From CAZTZL01 sp964537715 (GTDB taxonomy: Bacteria > Zhuqueibacterota > QNDG01 > DSAB01): DNA of 64,000 nt. Position numbers and translations under genes: made by a program. The stretch is from NCBI GenBank assembly GCA_964537715.1, contig CAZIAH010000004.1:15615-79614 (forward strand), given 5' to 3'. Below the pieces are notes generated by a model, which saw only the letters and a program-made list of their open reading frames with translations, did no database searches and was not told the DNA's origin. Shown piece by piece: positions 17,555 to 25,255 of this stretch; position 1 is the first letter of the stretch, and each line of letters opens with the position of its first letter.

Positions 17555-18631
17555 TCAGATCTCAATTAACTGATATTCAGATTGACCCAACCCAATTGAT
17601 TCTCCGTGCCGGATTTGAATCCGCGCGTCCAATTTGGGATAACTCATGTCCGTGAGCATCAGGTTTTTACGATTGTTTTTCCGAATAAGATCCAGGCTGG
17701 CCGCATCGATGGCCACCGGATCTTTGCTCGCCAAGATACCGATGTCCGGCATGAGCGGTCTTTGATTCGTATCAAAACAATCGCAGTCTTTGGTGATCGA
17801 AGTCAGAAAATTGAAACACCCAAATTTCTCCGGTTTTTGCGAGACGACACCGAGGGCATGTTCGGCAATCCGCTTCTGTAGTTCCGTTGAATTCACATTC
17901 CAGTCGTGCTTGACCGCATCGAAACGGCAAACCGCAATACACTCACCGCAGCCGATACATTTTTGATCGTCAATCACAGCCGTTTTATTGTCCATGGAAA
18001 TAGCGTCCGCAGGACACCACCGGATGCAGACGCCACAGCCCGTACAATATTGTTCGGAAATATTCGGATTCATGCCGGCATGCTGCCTGAGTTTTCCCTT
18101 GCGGCTGGCAAATCCCATTCCCAGATTCTTGATGGTTCCGCCGAGTCCTGTGCTCAGATGTCCCGTCACATGGGTCATGGCAACAATCGCATTGGATTCC
18201 AGCGCGATTTTCGCCAGCGAGACCTGATTAAAAAGTTTCCCATGAATGGATACCTCACCTTCCCCGCTTCCCAAAAGCCCGTCGGCAATCACAACCGGTG
18301 CACCCGTATTCTCAATCGTAAAGCCATGCGCCTGCGCCAGATGCAGATGCGTCACCGCATCGTTTCGCTCGCTCCGGTAAAGCACATTGGTATCCGTGAG
18401 AAACGGCTTTCCCTTGTTCTTTTTGATGGCCTCGACCACCGGCCGCACGAACCCCGGAGCAATGTGTGTCGTATTCCCCTTTTCTCCGAAATGGATCTTG
18501 ATCGCCACCAGATCGTTTTCGCCCACACAATCCCCGATCCCGGCGCTTTCGAAAAGGGATTTGATTTTACTGACAACGACCTGAGAGCTGTCTTTGTTTT
18601 TTACCCTCACAAAATAAACATCCGAACCCAA
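17555..18631 (-). CDS. DUF362 domain protein with two 4Fe-4S clusters
   Basis: 358 residues. The DUF362 part shows VAIKIHFGEKGNTTHIAPGFVRPVVEAIKK and TDTNVLYRSERNDAVTHLHLAQAHGF, then VAMTHVTGHLSTGLGGTIKNLGMG. A ferredoxin-like insert at about 190-250 has CTGCGVCIRWCP and CIGCGECIAVC, eight cysteines suited to two 4Fe-4S clusters. The C terminus has LASKDPVAIDAASLDL, typical of the family. The biochemical role is unknown; the clusters imply electron transfer. The start is TTG at 18631, preceded by GGAGG four bases upstream; no suitable ATG lies near. It leads the group with the small ORF and trmO. Confidence 0.87.
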   Translation of the reverse strand: MGSDVYFVRVKNKDSSQVVVSKIKSLFESAGIGDCVGENDLVAIKIHFGEKGNTTHIAPGFVRPVVEAIKKNKGKPFLTDTNVLYRSERNDAVTHLHLAQAHGFTIENTGAPVVIADGLLGSGEGEVSIHGKLFNQVSLAKIALESNAIVAMTHVTGHLSTGLGGTIKNLGMGFASRKGKLRQHAGMNPNISEQYCTGCGVCIRWCPADAISMDNKTAVIDDQKCIGCGECIAVCRFDAVKHDWNVNSTELQKRIAEHALGVVSQKPEKFGCFNFLTSITKDCDCFDTNQRPLMPDIGILASKDPVAIDAASLDLIRKNNRKNLMLTDMSYPKLDARIQIRHGESIGLGQSEYQLIEI

Positions 18632-18695
18632 ACAACCTCCGGAGAAATTGGATGACTCATTCCCATAAAACTGCTTATTTTTTCAGCTATTAATG

Positions 18696-18764
18696 TATTA
18701 ATAAATCGGCACAAATGCAACATCCGCCGAACTGTGGATGATGAAATTTTATGGTAGGAGAATA
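18696..18764. repeat. Accessory-region repeat R1, copy a
   Basis: About 69 bp, nearly identical to 20682-20751: both read TATTAATAAAT-GGCACAAA, then GCAACATCCGCCGAAC, GTGGATGA and GAAATTTTATGG. The centre can form a CATCC/GGATG hairpin. Copy a lies between the DUF362 gene and the FISUMP lipoprotein gene. It is preceded by TTTCAGCTATTA, resembling part of repeat R3, so it may be an internally deleted R3-R1 composite. Confidence 0.8.
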
Positions 18765-18776
18765 AAATAGATTATG

Positions 18777-18810
18777 GTCATTCCAAGGTTCTACTCTGGA
18801 ACGGACTATA
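18777..18810. repeat. Direct repeat R2, left copy
   Basis: TCATTCCAAGGTTCTACTCT followed by GGAACGGACTATA; the same sequence with three changes occurs at 19861-19893. The two copies bracket the FISUMP lipoprotein gene in direct orientation. TTCC and GGAA within it can pair in a small hairpin. Confidence 0.75.
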
Positions 18811-18828
18811 TTTTTATATGCCCGCGTT

Positions 18829-19821
18829 TTAATCACGAACAAGACGGACAGAAAAGCCAAAATATTTTGTGTAATAGTTACGACCCAATGTTGCACTTTC
18901 GGAAGATAATACTCTATACCAAGCTTCTTCATTCAGGTACTCAGTAGATGACCAGAAATTGGTACAGCTTCCTAAAAAGCTAAAGTACATAAAATAGCGA
19001 CCTCCGCCAGGAAGTGCTGTGAATCCGCTTTCGTTTGTAGCCCCAAAGTTTGGCTGTTGCCAATGAATAAATCCTGCTTCCTTTAATTTACCTCCTTCTT
19101 TAAACCCTCGTGATCCTATATAATCTAATTCTGTCGGACTTATACCCAAATATATTTCTAACTCTTTCCATTCATCATCATTTGGAACATGCCAGCCTTC
19201 AGGTGTTAATCCTCGTGAATCATCCACTGTATACCAGTTATACAAAAAACCGTAAGTGTCAGCATTGCTCTCTTCATTATTAAAAGCACAATAAGCACCG
19301 GTTGTTAGTCCAGACCATAAAGTGCTATCTATTACATTAGGTATTGGGTCACCATTTCGGTAATGTGTCACTTTGAGATTTTCGGCTGTCCACCATTGCT
19401 CACCGATTTTGATCGTTTTATATATATTGCCGTCTATGTCACTTACCGATCCTGTTTCAAATGATTTAATTTGAAAAGACCAAATTTCAGACCAAATACT
19501 CCAATTCCCCTGATTGTCTCCTGCACGTACACGCCAGTAATACACTCCGAGATTTAATGTACCTGTGGTACATTCAGTACTTTGTACCAGTATAACACTA
19601 AATTCTGGATTGATAAAATCGTTTGAATCATCCACAACTACTTCATACTTATTAGCATCTTCAACATCAATCCAACGTAGCGTCGGCGTAATTATAGCTG
19701 TTACTTCCTCATTTGTCGGACGGTCCAATGTTGGTCGTTCTAGATTATTTTCAGGTTCTGTACTTTTTTTAACACAACTGATAGAAATAGTCAGAAGAAG
19801 AAATATGTACCACTTTTTCAT
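18829..19821 (-). CDS. FISUMP-domain lipoprotein
   Basis: 330 residues. A lipoprotein signal ends at Cys16 (TISISC), followed by a polar linker. A fibronectin/Ig-like domain occupies about 27-118 (PTLRWIDVEDANKYEVVVD, YYWRVRAGDNQGNWS). The rest matches the Fibrobacter succinogenes major paralogous domain: DIDGNIYKTIKIGEQWWTAENL, THYRNGDPIP, YGFLYNWYTV, GWHVPNDDEWKELE, GFTALPGGGRY and FWSSTE, ending FGFSVRLVRD. These domains occur in surface proteins of FCB bacteria; the ligand is unknown. The start has AGGAGGGAATTACG before it. The gene stands alone, is AT-rich, and is flanked by R2 direct repeats, which suggests a mobile or recently gained unit. Confidence 0.9.
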   Translation of the reverse strand: MKKWYIFLLLTISISCVKKSTEPENNLERPTLDRPTNEEVTAIITPTLRWIDVEDANKYEVVVDDSNDFINPEFSVILVQSTECTTGTLNLGVYYWRVRAGDNQGNWSIWSEIWSFQIKSFETGSVSDIDGNIYKTIKIGEQWWTAENLKVTHYRNGDPIPNVIDSTLWSGLTTGAYCAFNNEESNADTYGFLYNWYTVDDSRGLTPEGWHVPNDDEWKELEIYLGISPTELDYIGSRGFKEGGKLKEAGFIHWQQPNFGATNESGFTALPGGGRYFMYFSFLGSCTNFWSSTEYLNEEAWYRVLSSESATLGRNYYTKYFGFSVRLVRD

Positions 19822-19860
19822 CGTAATTCCCTCCTATTACCTTATCAATGTTATCCTTGA

Positions 19861-19893
19861 TCATTCCAAGGTTTTACCCTGGAACGGACTATA
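19861..19893. repeat. Direct repeat R2, right copy
   Basis: TCATTCCAAGGTTTTACCCT followed by GGAACGGACTATA, matching 18777-18810. It lies 40 nt upstream of the start of the FISUMP gene, so the two copies frame the gene and its presumed promoter. Confidence 0.75.
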
Positions 19894-20037
19894 ACGGAGG
19901 ATTGAACCTTCTTTTCGATCCCACAAAGGTCAGATCGAAATCTTTGCGTCCCGGTGAAGAACCACAAGACGGTCTGAGAGTATTCTAATAAAAGAAAAAA
20001 CATGGAAGGCGTATTCATTACCAAACCAAGATTAAGA

Positions 20038-20592
20038 TTACCCCGATTTTGGCAGGCCTACCCATCTTGGGGTTTTGGCCATGTATCTTCGATAGGCATC
20101 GCCAAATTTTGTGGTGGTCGCACGTTCTTCGATAACCACTGAGAAGCGTGATATGACAGTCAGAATCAGTGAAAGCAGCAGGAAAAGCCATGAAGCCGAA
20201 GCAATGCCGGCCCCGACCATTGGCAACAATGTGCCCAAAACCAACGGATGCCTTGAGTAACGATACATCCCTGTAGTAAACGGCTCGCCAGGTTTTGTGG
20301 CGGCAATACTGAAGAGAGCAACAAAAGAGATGATCAATCCTATTAAATAAACAACAAGCCCGATAAAGAACCACACCGTTCCCAGTCTAAGTGGCAGAAA
20401 AACAGAGTATATGATCATGGTAAAAAATACGATCATCATGAAAGTACTGATTTTCTTGACTTCCCTGACAGGTGTTATTCTTTTGCCAACATCCCTGGGC
20501 ATTCGTCCTGACAGCATCATTAACAGGAACAGCAAAACGGTTAAAATCCAGGCATTCCATACCCCAATCTTAAAAATCGGCATGAGTGACAT
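20038..20592 (-). CDS. Isoprenylcysteine/phospholipid methyltransferase-like membrane protein (ICMT/PEMT family)
   Basis: 184 residues with about five hydrophobic segments. The C-terminal half has the family signature GMYRYSRHPLVLGTLL, then EERATTTKFGDAYRRYMAKTPRWVG, in which the RHP and EE...F...Y..Y elements bind S-adenosylmethionine at the membrane surface. Bacterial relatives methylate lipids or small hydrophobic acceptors; the substrate is not predictable. The start follows GAAGGTGA. It stands alone between repeat-rich spacers. Confidence 0.82.
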   Translation of the reverse strand: MSLMPIFKIGVWNAWILTVLLFLLMMLSGRMPRDVGKRITPVREVKKISTFMMIVFFTMIIYSVFLPLRLGTVWFFIGLVVYLIGLIISFVALFSIAATKPGEPFTTGMYRYSRHPLVLGTLLPMVGAGIASASWLFLLLSLILTVISRFSVVIEERATTTKFGDAYRRYMAKTPRWVGLPKSG

Positions 20593-20610
20593 AATGATTC
20601 ACCTTCTTTT

Positions 20611-20690
20611 GAGCTGCCGGAGGTGTTTCTCACCTTCGGCTATTATTCGACAAGGAAAAAACTCCCCGCCACGCAGGAATATATTAATAA
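20611..20690. repeat. Accessory-region palindromic repeat R3, copy b
   Basis: About 80 bp resembling 27424-27500. The first part folds as GCCGGAGGTG...CACCTTCGGC; the second part, TATTATTCG...CGCAGGAATA, keeps only traces of a second stem. It runs directly into repeat R1 copy b and lies just upstream of the methyltransferase start. Confidence 0.75.
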
Positions 20691-20751
20691 ATTGGCACAA
20701 AAGCAACATCCGCCGAACAGTGGATGAGGAAATTTTATGGCAGGAACAATA
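20682..20751. repeat. Accessory-region repeat R1, copy b
   Basis: Matches 18696-18764 over about 70 bp, with CATCC/GGATG pairing in the centre. It lies just downstream of the large NTPase gene. A degenerate palindrome, CTTGGGTTTC...GTTCAACTC (20771-20793), follows immediately and reaches the stop codon of that gene. Confidence 0.8.
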
Positions 20752-20797
20752 TGATGGATAAAGTTTTATTCTTGGGTTTCATGATGTTCAACTCTAC

Positions 20798-23700
20798 CTA
20801 CTGACTATATTCCATAACATGATTAAAATACTCTATAAACTCAACCTCATTCAATTTATAGTTAAATATTTTTGCAATCAGATTTTTATAGTCATTATAA
20901 TTACTTTCTGGTAATAAGACTTTAAGATTATCTAAGTATTCTTCTATTTTGATTTTGAATTCATTCACCAATTCAGATAACCATTCTTTATCAATTTCAT
21001 TTCCAGAACTTAGCCACCTTCGACATTCAATCAATTTCCATAATTCTAAAAATAATTTCATTAAATTAGTAGTAAGAATATTCGGTTTCATCTCTTTTAA
21101 TTCCACTCCTTCTAGTGTTTCTAACATTTCTGCAGTTAATTCAATTGGAAGTGGTTGTTCTTCATCATCAATTTTAATATTTTCTCCATCTATGATTTTT
21201 TTCATCTTTACTAGAAGTGCGTTGTTAATCCTTATTGCTCTCTCACATTTTTTATCATCTTCAACGAAAACAATAATGATGAAATTGACATTTATTTCCG
21301 ATAAATCAACTAAGCTATATATAATTTTAGGAAATTCATCAGCTAAACGAGAAAATTCAACTCCCGATATTCCAATTACTATCTTCTTTAATATTCCTTC
21401 CTCAATTATTTTTTTTGGCATTAATGTTTTAAAGGATGTTTCTTTTTCAAATTTTTTTAGAACAATATATATTTTATCAAGCCGTTTAGAGAGTAATTCT
21501 TGCCACCATTTTTCAACTACTGTTTTTGCATTAGTAGTAGCAATTGCACTTTCTTGATTATTTATATAATATGAAATAGTTTTAAAAGCACGGTCATACC
21601 AAATTACTTCTTCATTTTCCATTTCGTCAGGATGAAAATATTTAAAAGTACTCTCAGAAATAAATCTGAATGCCTGCTGCATTTTATACAGGTTATTCTT
21701 AGTATTTAATAAATTTATTATTGCCAGATTTTGATCTTTATTATTTTGGGGTATTATTACATTACTAATTTGATGAACAAAATTCCGTAGTGAATCAGCC
21801 CATTCATTTATTTTACCACAATTCTTCGCAAATTTCGTTTCCTCTACTTGCACATCATTCGAATTTGGTAAATCTTTACATGTTATGAGAGCTTTCGATA
21901 AAACTAAAATGTTCTCATTTATAAATTTGCTAATAGATTTTATTCTGCTATGATTTTTTTCTATTAGAGCTTCAAAAAGTCTATTACAATCTTTTATAAA
22001 TTCAAGGGATTTCTTTCTTATATAGATCCACTGTTTCTGCCAATCATAAACTGATGATGATTCATACCTTGACATTAAAACTTTAACCCAGATGCTATTT
22101 ATCTGAGCGTGGAATAGTGGATCTATGTTTTGTTGTGGCATTCGCTTAATTGAAGTATTAAGAACATTTGAAAATAATTCTTTGCCAGGAAAAGGAGGGA
22201 TTATAGCTTCAGTACAATATAATTTATAAAATGGTAAAAAAGCATAAATAGCGAATATTCTATTTACACTTTCATCATTTGCTTTTTCAATATTCTCATA
22301 TAATAAATAGTTGATTTTGATATTATTATGATCTTCTTCAATATTCAGTGTATTGGTTTTACGTTTTAGCCAACTAATAATTTCATCTTTATGTTTTTTC
22401 ACTATCTTATAATACTCTTTTGGTTGATTGGAATGATATGCATATGCCAGTTTGCATGAATCTTTAATTTCTGAAAATTTTAAAGAATTTAGAATAATTC
22501 TTCTGGATATCTTATTAATTAAGGGGCAATGTAATTGAAATTTATCAAACCATTGGATTAAATGCCCCAAACCTTCGCACTCAATATTAATTTCTTTCTT
22601 TTCTAACTGTGTCTGTAATGATCTTAAAAAAATAAAAATATCATAATCTTTTGGGTTATAACTTTGTATCTCATTTAATTTCTGCAAAAGATATTTTGGA
22701 TTCTGACTTTCAGGTACAATCCCAACTAACTTCTTTATAGTATTTAATTTTATCCAAGGACAGCTGTCAGAGGCGACTAATAACAGACCTCCATGTTCAA
22801 ATACATCATCATATATTTCTCTATTACTTTCCCAATGTTTTATAACAGTACAAGAAAAAATACCTTCAATTGATTTTACAAGTTCAAAATAAGATTTCTG
22901 AGCAAGAAAAATAGCAATATTCTCGTAAAAATACGTTTTCCCTGTATCTGTAATTAGTAATGGTGCTTTAAAACAAAAATCATAAATATATTCTTTTTCA
23001 ATCAATGGTAGCAAATTGATCAAAGAGTTTGCTACTGGAATATTTGAATGAAGAAGATCAGACAAATGAGACGAGCGTACCGGGTGTAATCCTTCCACAT
23101 AGACTTTATCCAATTTAATATAATATTCATTTTCCAAACTCTTTATAACTTCATTTCTATCAGAAATAACCCCAATATTTTTTTGAATGGTTTCAATTAA
23201 ATTTTGACTAGATAATTTAATATTACATATATCCGCGAGGGTAACCATTCTTAAAATTTCAATTTTTGCCGCCCCATCTTCTTCCTCATTAAGATTTTTA
23301 ATTTGTTTTGTGAGTCTTTCTTTGAGCATTTCGCCAAAGGTTAAAAGATAAATGAACTCAATTAATAATCCTTTCTCTTTTACTTTTTCCCAAGCAGATT
23401 GCCAATTATCAATCGATCTATGCAATTTCCTATTTTGCCTAAATTGGGTAAAAATGTCCTGAGCTTCCTTACATGACATATGGATATTTAGGCAACCTAA
23501 GCTAAGCCGAGATGCATCTCCACCATATCTGTACCAATCTTCTTCTCTAGAAGTAATCATAAACTTCACGGGTAGATTATAACATCTTTCGGCTAATATT
23601 GACCATTTAGAAACTGCTTGTGTTAAACCATCTACGACAATTATAGGACTTTCGCCTATATTTATTTTAGCAACTATAAATGAAATAATAGCCCCAAGCT

Positions 23701-24787
23701 TATCTTCATCAGAACACCAATTCAATTCATATAAACTATATCCTGTTTCTAACAATTTTTTACCTACTTGCCAAACCAAAGTTGATTTACCTTGTCCACT
23801 TGAGGATTTTATAACAGTAATATCAAAATCTTTAAAATAATTTTCTATTTTTTCTTCCCAATTTATACGTTTTACTGGTAAACCTTTTGCGATATGAATT
23901 GGTCGTGCTGATTTCCCCTCGTAATAATCTTTTACATCTATAGTTACATCTTTATTGAATGATACTCTAGAAATCCATTTATTTTGAATTGCAGGATTTA
24001 TCACACCTTTTGCAATATCTTCCCGGACAGTCTCAATAACTGAATTTAAATCATCGAATCTAATCGTTTCACGATCTCTTGACCATTTAAATATTGAATA
24101 AAATAATGCTCTTAAATATTGATGTTCATTTTCTACATTTAGCTGTAAATTTTCTATAAGATGTTTAATACATTTATTCTCAATATCAGGTTCTGAGAGT
24201 TTCTCAAATTTTATAGCTGACAAAAATTTTTCTAAATCAAAATCATTCCAATTCCAAATTCTTGCTTTATCAGAAACTTTGAAATCTTCAATTTTTCTAT
24301 GCCAATATTTTAAACTTTTTTCAGATATATCATATGTAGAAAGATCATGTAAATAGCCATCGGTAATATCCATATTATGAACAAAGCGGAACTTTACATT
24401 GGTAATTTGTAAATAAACTTCAAGGAAATTTTGAAGAATCCCTTTACTCCAGAAAGTAAAAGAATCTAATTTATTTTCTGAATATTTGACTTGTATAAAC
24501 TCATATTCCTTAGAAGCATTTAGATGAATTTTGATTAAATCTATGTCTTCAATTCCTTCTAGACGAATTTTTCTTTCTTTTTTTGTAACATCCAGAAAAT
24601 CTAGAGTTTTCCACATTGCATAGTTTAATTGAAATCCAATTCCTTTTAAATTTACAGATCCTCCAGTTCTCCTTTTTAGAAGCACTTCCACAGGATACAA
24701 ATTTTGTTGATTATCATCCATATTCTTTTGAATATTTGAACTTGAAATCAACGATTTCTTTGATTCTTTTTTCTTTCTTTTCGACAT
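20798..24787 (-). CDS. Avs/STAND-like NTPase with N-terminal Cap4/DUF4297-type nuclease domain, candidate anti-phage protein
   Basis: 1329 residues. The N terminus has GIGFQLNYAMWKTLDFL (about 49-65), LEGIEDID (76-83) and EFIQVKYSENK (96-106), the GxxxQ...E-D...QVK pattern of Cap4/DUF4297 PD-(D/E)XK DNases. A P-loop NTPase follows: IKSSSGQGKSTLVWQ (327-340, Walker A), PIIVVDGLTQ (381-390, Walker B) and FMITSREEDWYR (409-420, sensor-like TSR). The remaining ~900 residues are helical with no recognised family, as expected of a C-terminal sensor. This nuclease-NTPase-helical order is that of antiviral STAND (Avs) proteins, which recognise phage proteins and then cut DNA; subtype and target are unknown. 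The gene is far more AT-rich than its neighbours (Lys, Ile, Asn-rich), has its own promoter, and is flanked by repeats, all pointing to horizontal transfer. Confidence is high for the domains, moderate for defence. Confidence 0.8.
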   Translation of the reverse strand: MSKRKKKESKKSLISSSNIQKNMDDNQQNLYPVEVLLKRRTGGSVNLKGIGFQLNYAMWKTLDFLDVTKKERKIRLEGIEDIDLIKIHLNASKEYEFIQVKYSENKLDSFTFWSKGILQNFLEVYLQITNVKFRFVHNMDITDGYLHDLSTYDISEKSLKYWHRKIEDFKVSDKARIWNWNDFDLEKFLSAIKFEKLSEPDIENKCIKHLIENLQLNVENEHQYLRALFYSIFKWSRDRETIRFDDLNSVIETVREDIAKGVINPAIQNKWISRVSFNKDVTIDVKDYYEGKSARPIHIAKGLPVKRINWEEKIENYFKDFDITVIKSSSGQGKSTLVWQVGKKLLETGYSLYELNWCSDEDKLGAIISFIVAKINIGESPIIVVDGLTQAVSKWSILAERCYNLPVKFMITSREEDWYRYGGDASRLSLGCLNIHMSCKEAQDIFTQFRQNRKLHRSIDNWQSAWEKVKEKGLLIEFIYLLTFGEMLKERLTKQIKNLNEEEDGAAKIEILRMVTLADICNIKLSSQNLIETIQKNIGVISDRNEVIKSLENEYYIKLDKVYVEGLHPVRSSHLSDLLHSNIPVANSLINLLPLIEKEYIYDFCFKAPLLITDTGKTYFYENIAIFLAQKSYFELVKSIEGIFSCTVIKHWESNREIYDDVFEHGGLLLVASDSCPWIKLNTIKKLVGIVPESQNPKYLLQKLNEIQSYNPKDYDIFIFLRSLQTQLEKKEINIECEGLGHLIQWFDKFQLHCPLINKISRRIILNSLKFSEIKDSCKLAYAYHSNQPKEYYKIVKKHKDEIISWLKRKTNTLNIEEDHNNIKINYLLYENIEKANDESVNRIFAIYAFLPFYKLYCTEAIIPPFPGKELFSNVLNTSIKRMPQQNIDPLFHAQINSIWVKVLMSRYESSSVYDWQKQWIYIRKKSLEFIKDCNRLFEALIEKNHSRIKSISKFINENILVLSKALITCKDLPNSNDVQVEETKFAKNCGKINEWADSLRNFVHQISNVIIPQNNKDQNLAIINLLNTKNNLYKMQQAFRFISESTFKYFHPDEMENEEVIWYDRAFKTISYYINNQESAIATTNAKTVVEKWWQELLSKRLDKIYIVLKKFEKETSFKTLMPKKIIEEGILKKIVIGISGVEFSRLADEFPKIIYSLVDLSEINVNFIIIVFVEDDKKCERAIRINNALLVKMKKIIDGENIKIDDEEQPLPIELTAEMLETLEGVELKEMKPNILTTNLMKLFLELWKLIECRRWLSSGNEIDKEWLSELVNEFKIKIEEYLDNLKVLLPESNYNDYKNLIAKIFNYKLNEVEFIEYFNHVMEYSQ

Positions 24788-24879
24788 TATGAAAAATATC
24801 CGTCTCTTTCAGAAATAAAATTCCTAAAAGAAAGTAATTTGTTGGTATCAGAAAGGAGTAAGGACAACGGTGTAGCAGA

Positions 24880-24908
24880 AATATAAAGTAAAGATAAATC
24901 TAATTCAA
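24880..24908 (-). promoter_or_regulatory. Sigma-70-like promoter of the nuclease-NTPase gene
   Basis: On the minus strand TTGAAT, a 17 bp spacer and TATATT lie about 95 nt upstream of the start codon. Five of six bases match the -35 consensus and five of six the -10. This indicates that the gene is transcribed on its own. Confidence 0.5.
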
Positions 24909-24970
24909 GTGAAAAACTGTTGTTCGACTGCTTTGATTTCGTCAAAGTTCTGCCTTGGTGCGATCAAAAT

Positions 24971-25209
24971 ACGATTCTTACCACTTACAAAATTATTTTT
25001 CACTCTTACAAAACGATTTTTCCCTCTTGCAGAATGATTTTTACCCCATGACGAACGATTTTACCCTGATGAAAAATGATTTTACCCCCATGAAAAATGA
25101 TTTCACCCTGATGATATATGATTTCACCCTGATGATATATGATTTCACCCCGATGAAAACTCATTTTACCCTGATGACGAATGATTTCTTTCCGACGCGG
25201 AACGATTGA
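24971..25209 (+). repeat. 21 bp tandem repeat array (about 11 units)
   Basis: Eleven full 21 bp units plus a partial twelfth, of the form ATGATTTCACCCTGATGATAT; two consecutive units (25097-25138) are identical and others differ at several bases. Because the unit is a multiple of three and lacks stops on the plus strand, an 84-codon frame (24955-25209) runs through it, giving seven-residue repeats such as NDFTLMK. Whether it is translated is doubtful: there is no clear Shine-Dalgarno and the N-terminal part is not protein-like. There are no spacers, so it is not CRISPR. The 24788-24970 part holds the promoter above and no gene. Confidence 0.85.
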
Positions 25210-25255
25210 TAAGCGAAATAATGGGCCAAAATCCTGAATCCGGGCGTTTCTGCGC

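Noticed and set aside
20611..20751. Integron attC site
   Set aside because: The composite repeat has palindromic parts and sits by single-gene units, but neither strand holds a GTTRRRY/RYYYAAC core pair in the expected places, and no integrase gene is present.
24955..25209. CRISPR array or genuine 84-residue gene
   Set aside because: The 21 bp units follow each other without spacers, so it is not CRISPR. The frame exists because 21 is divisible by three; no ribosome-binding site or protein-like N terminus supports translation.
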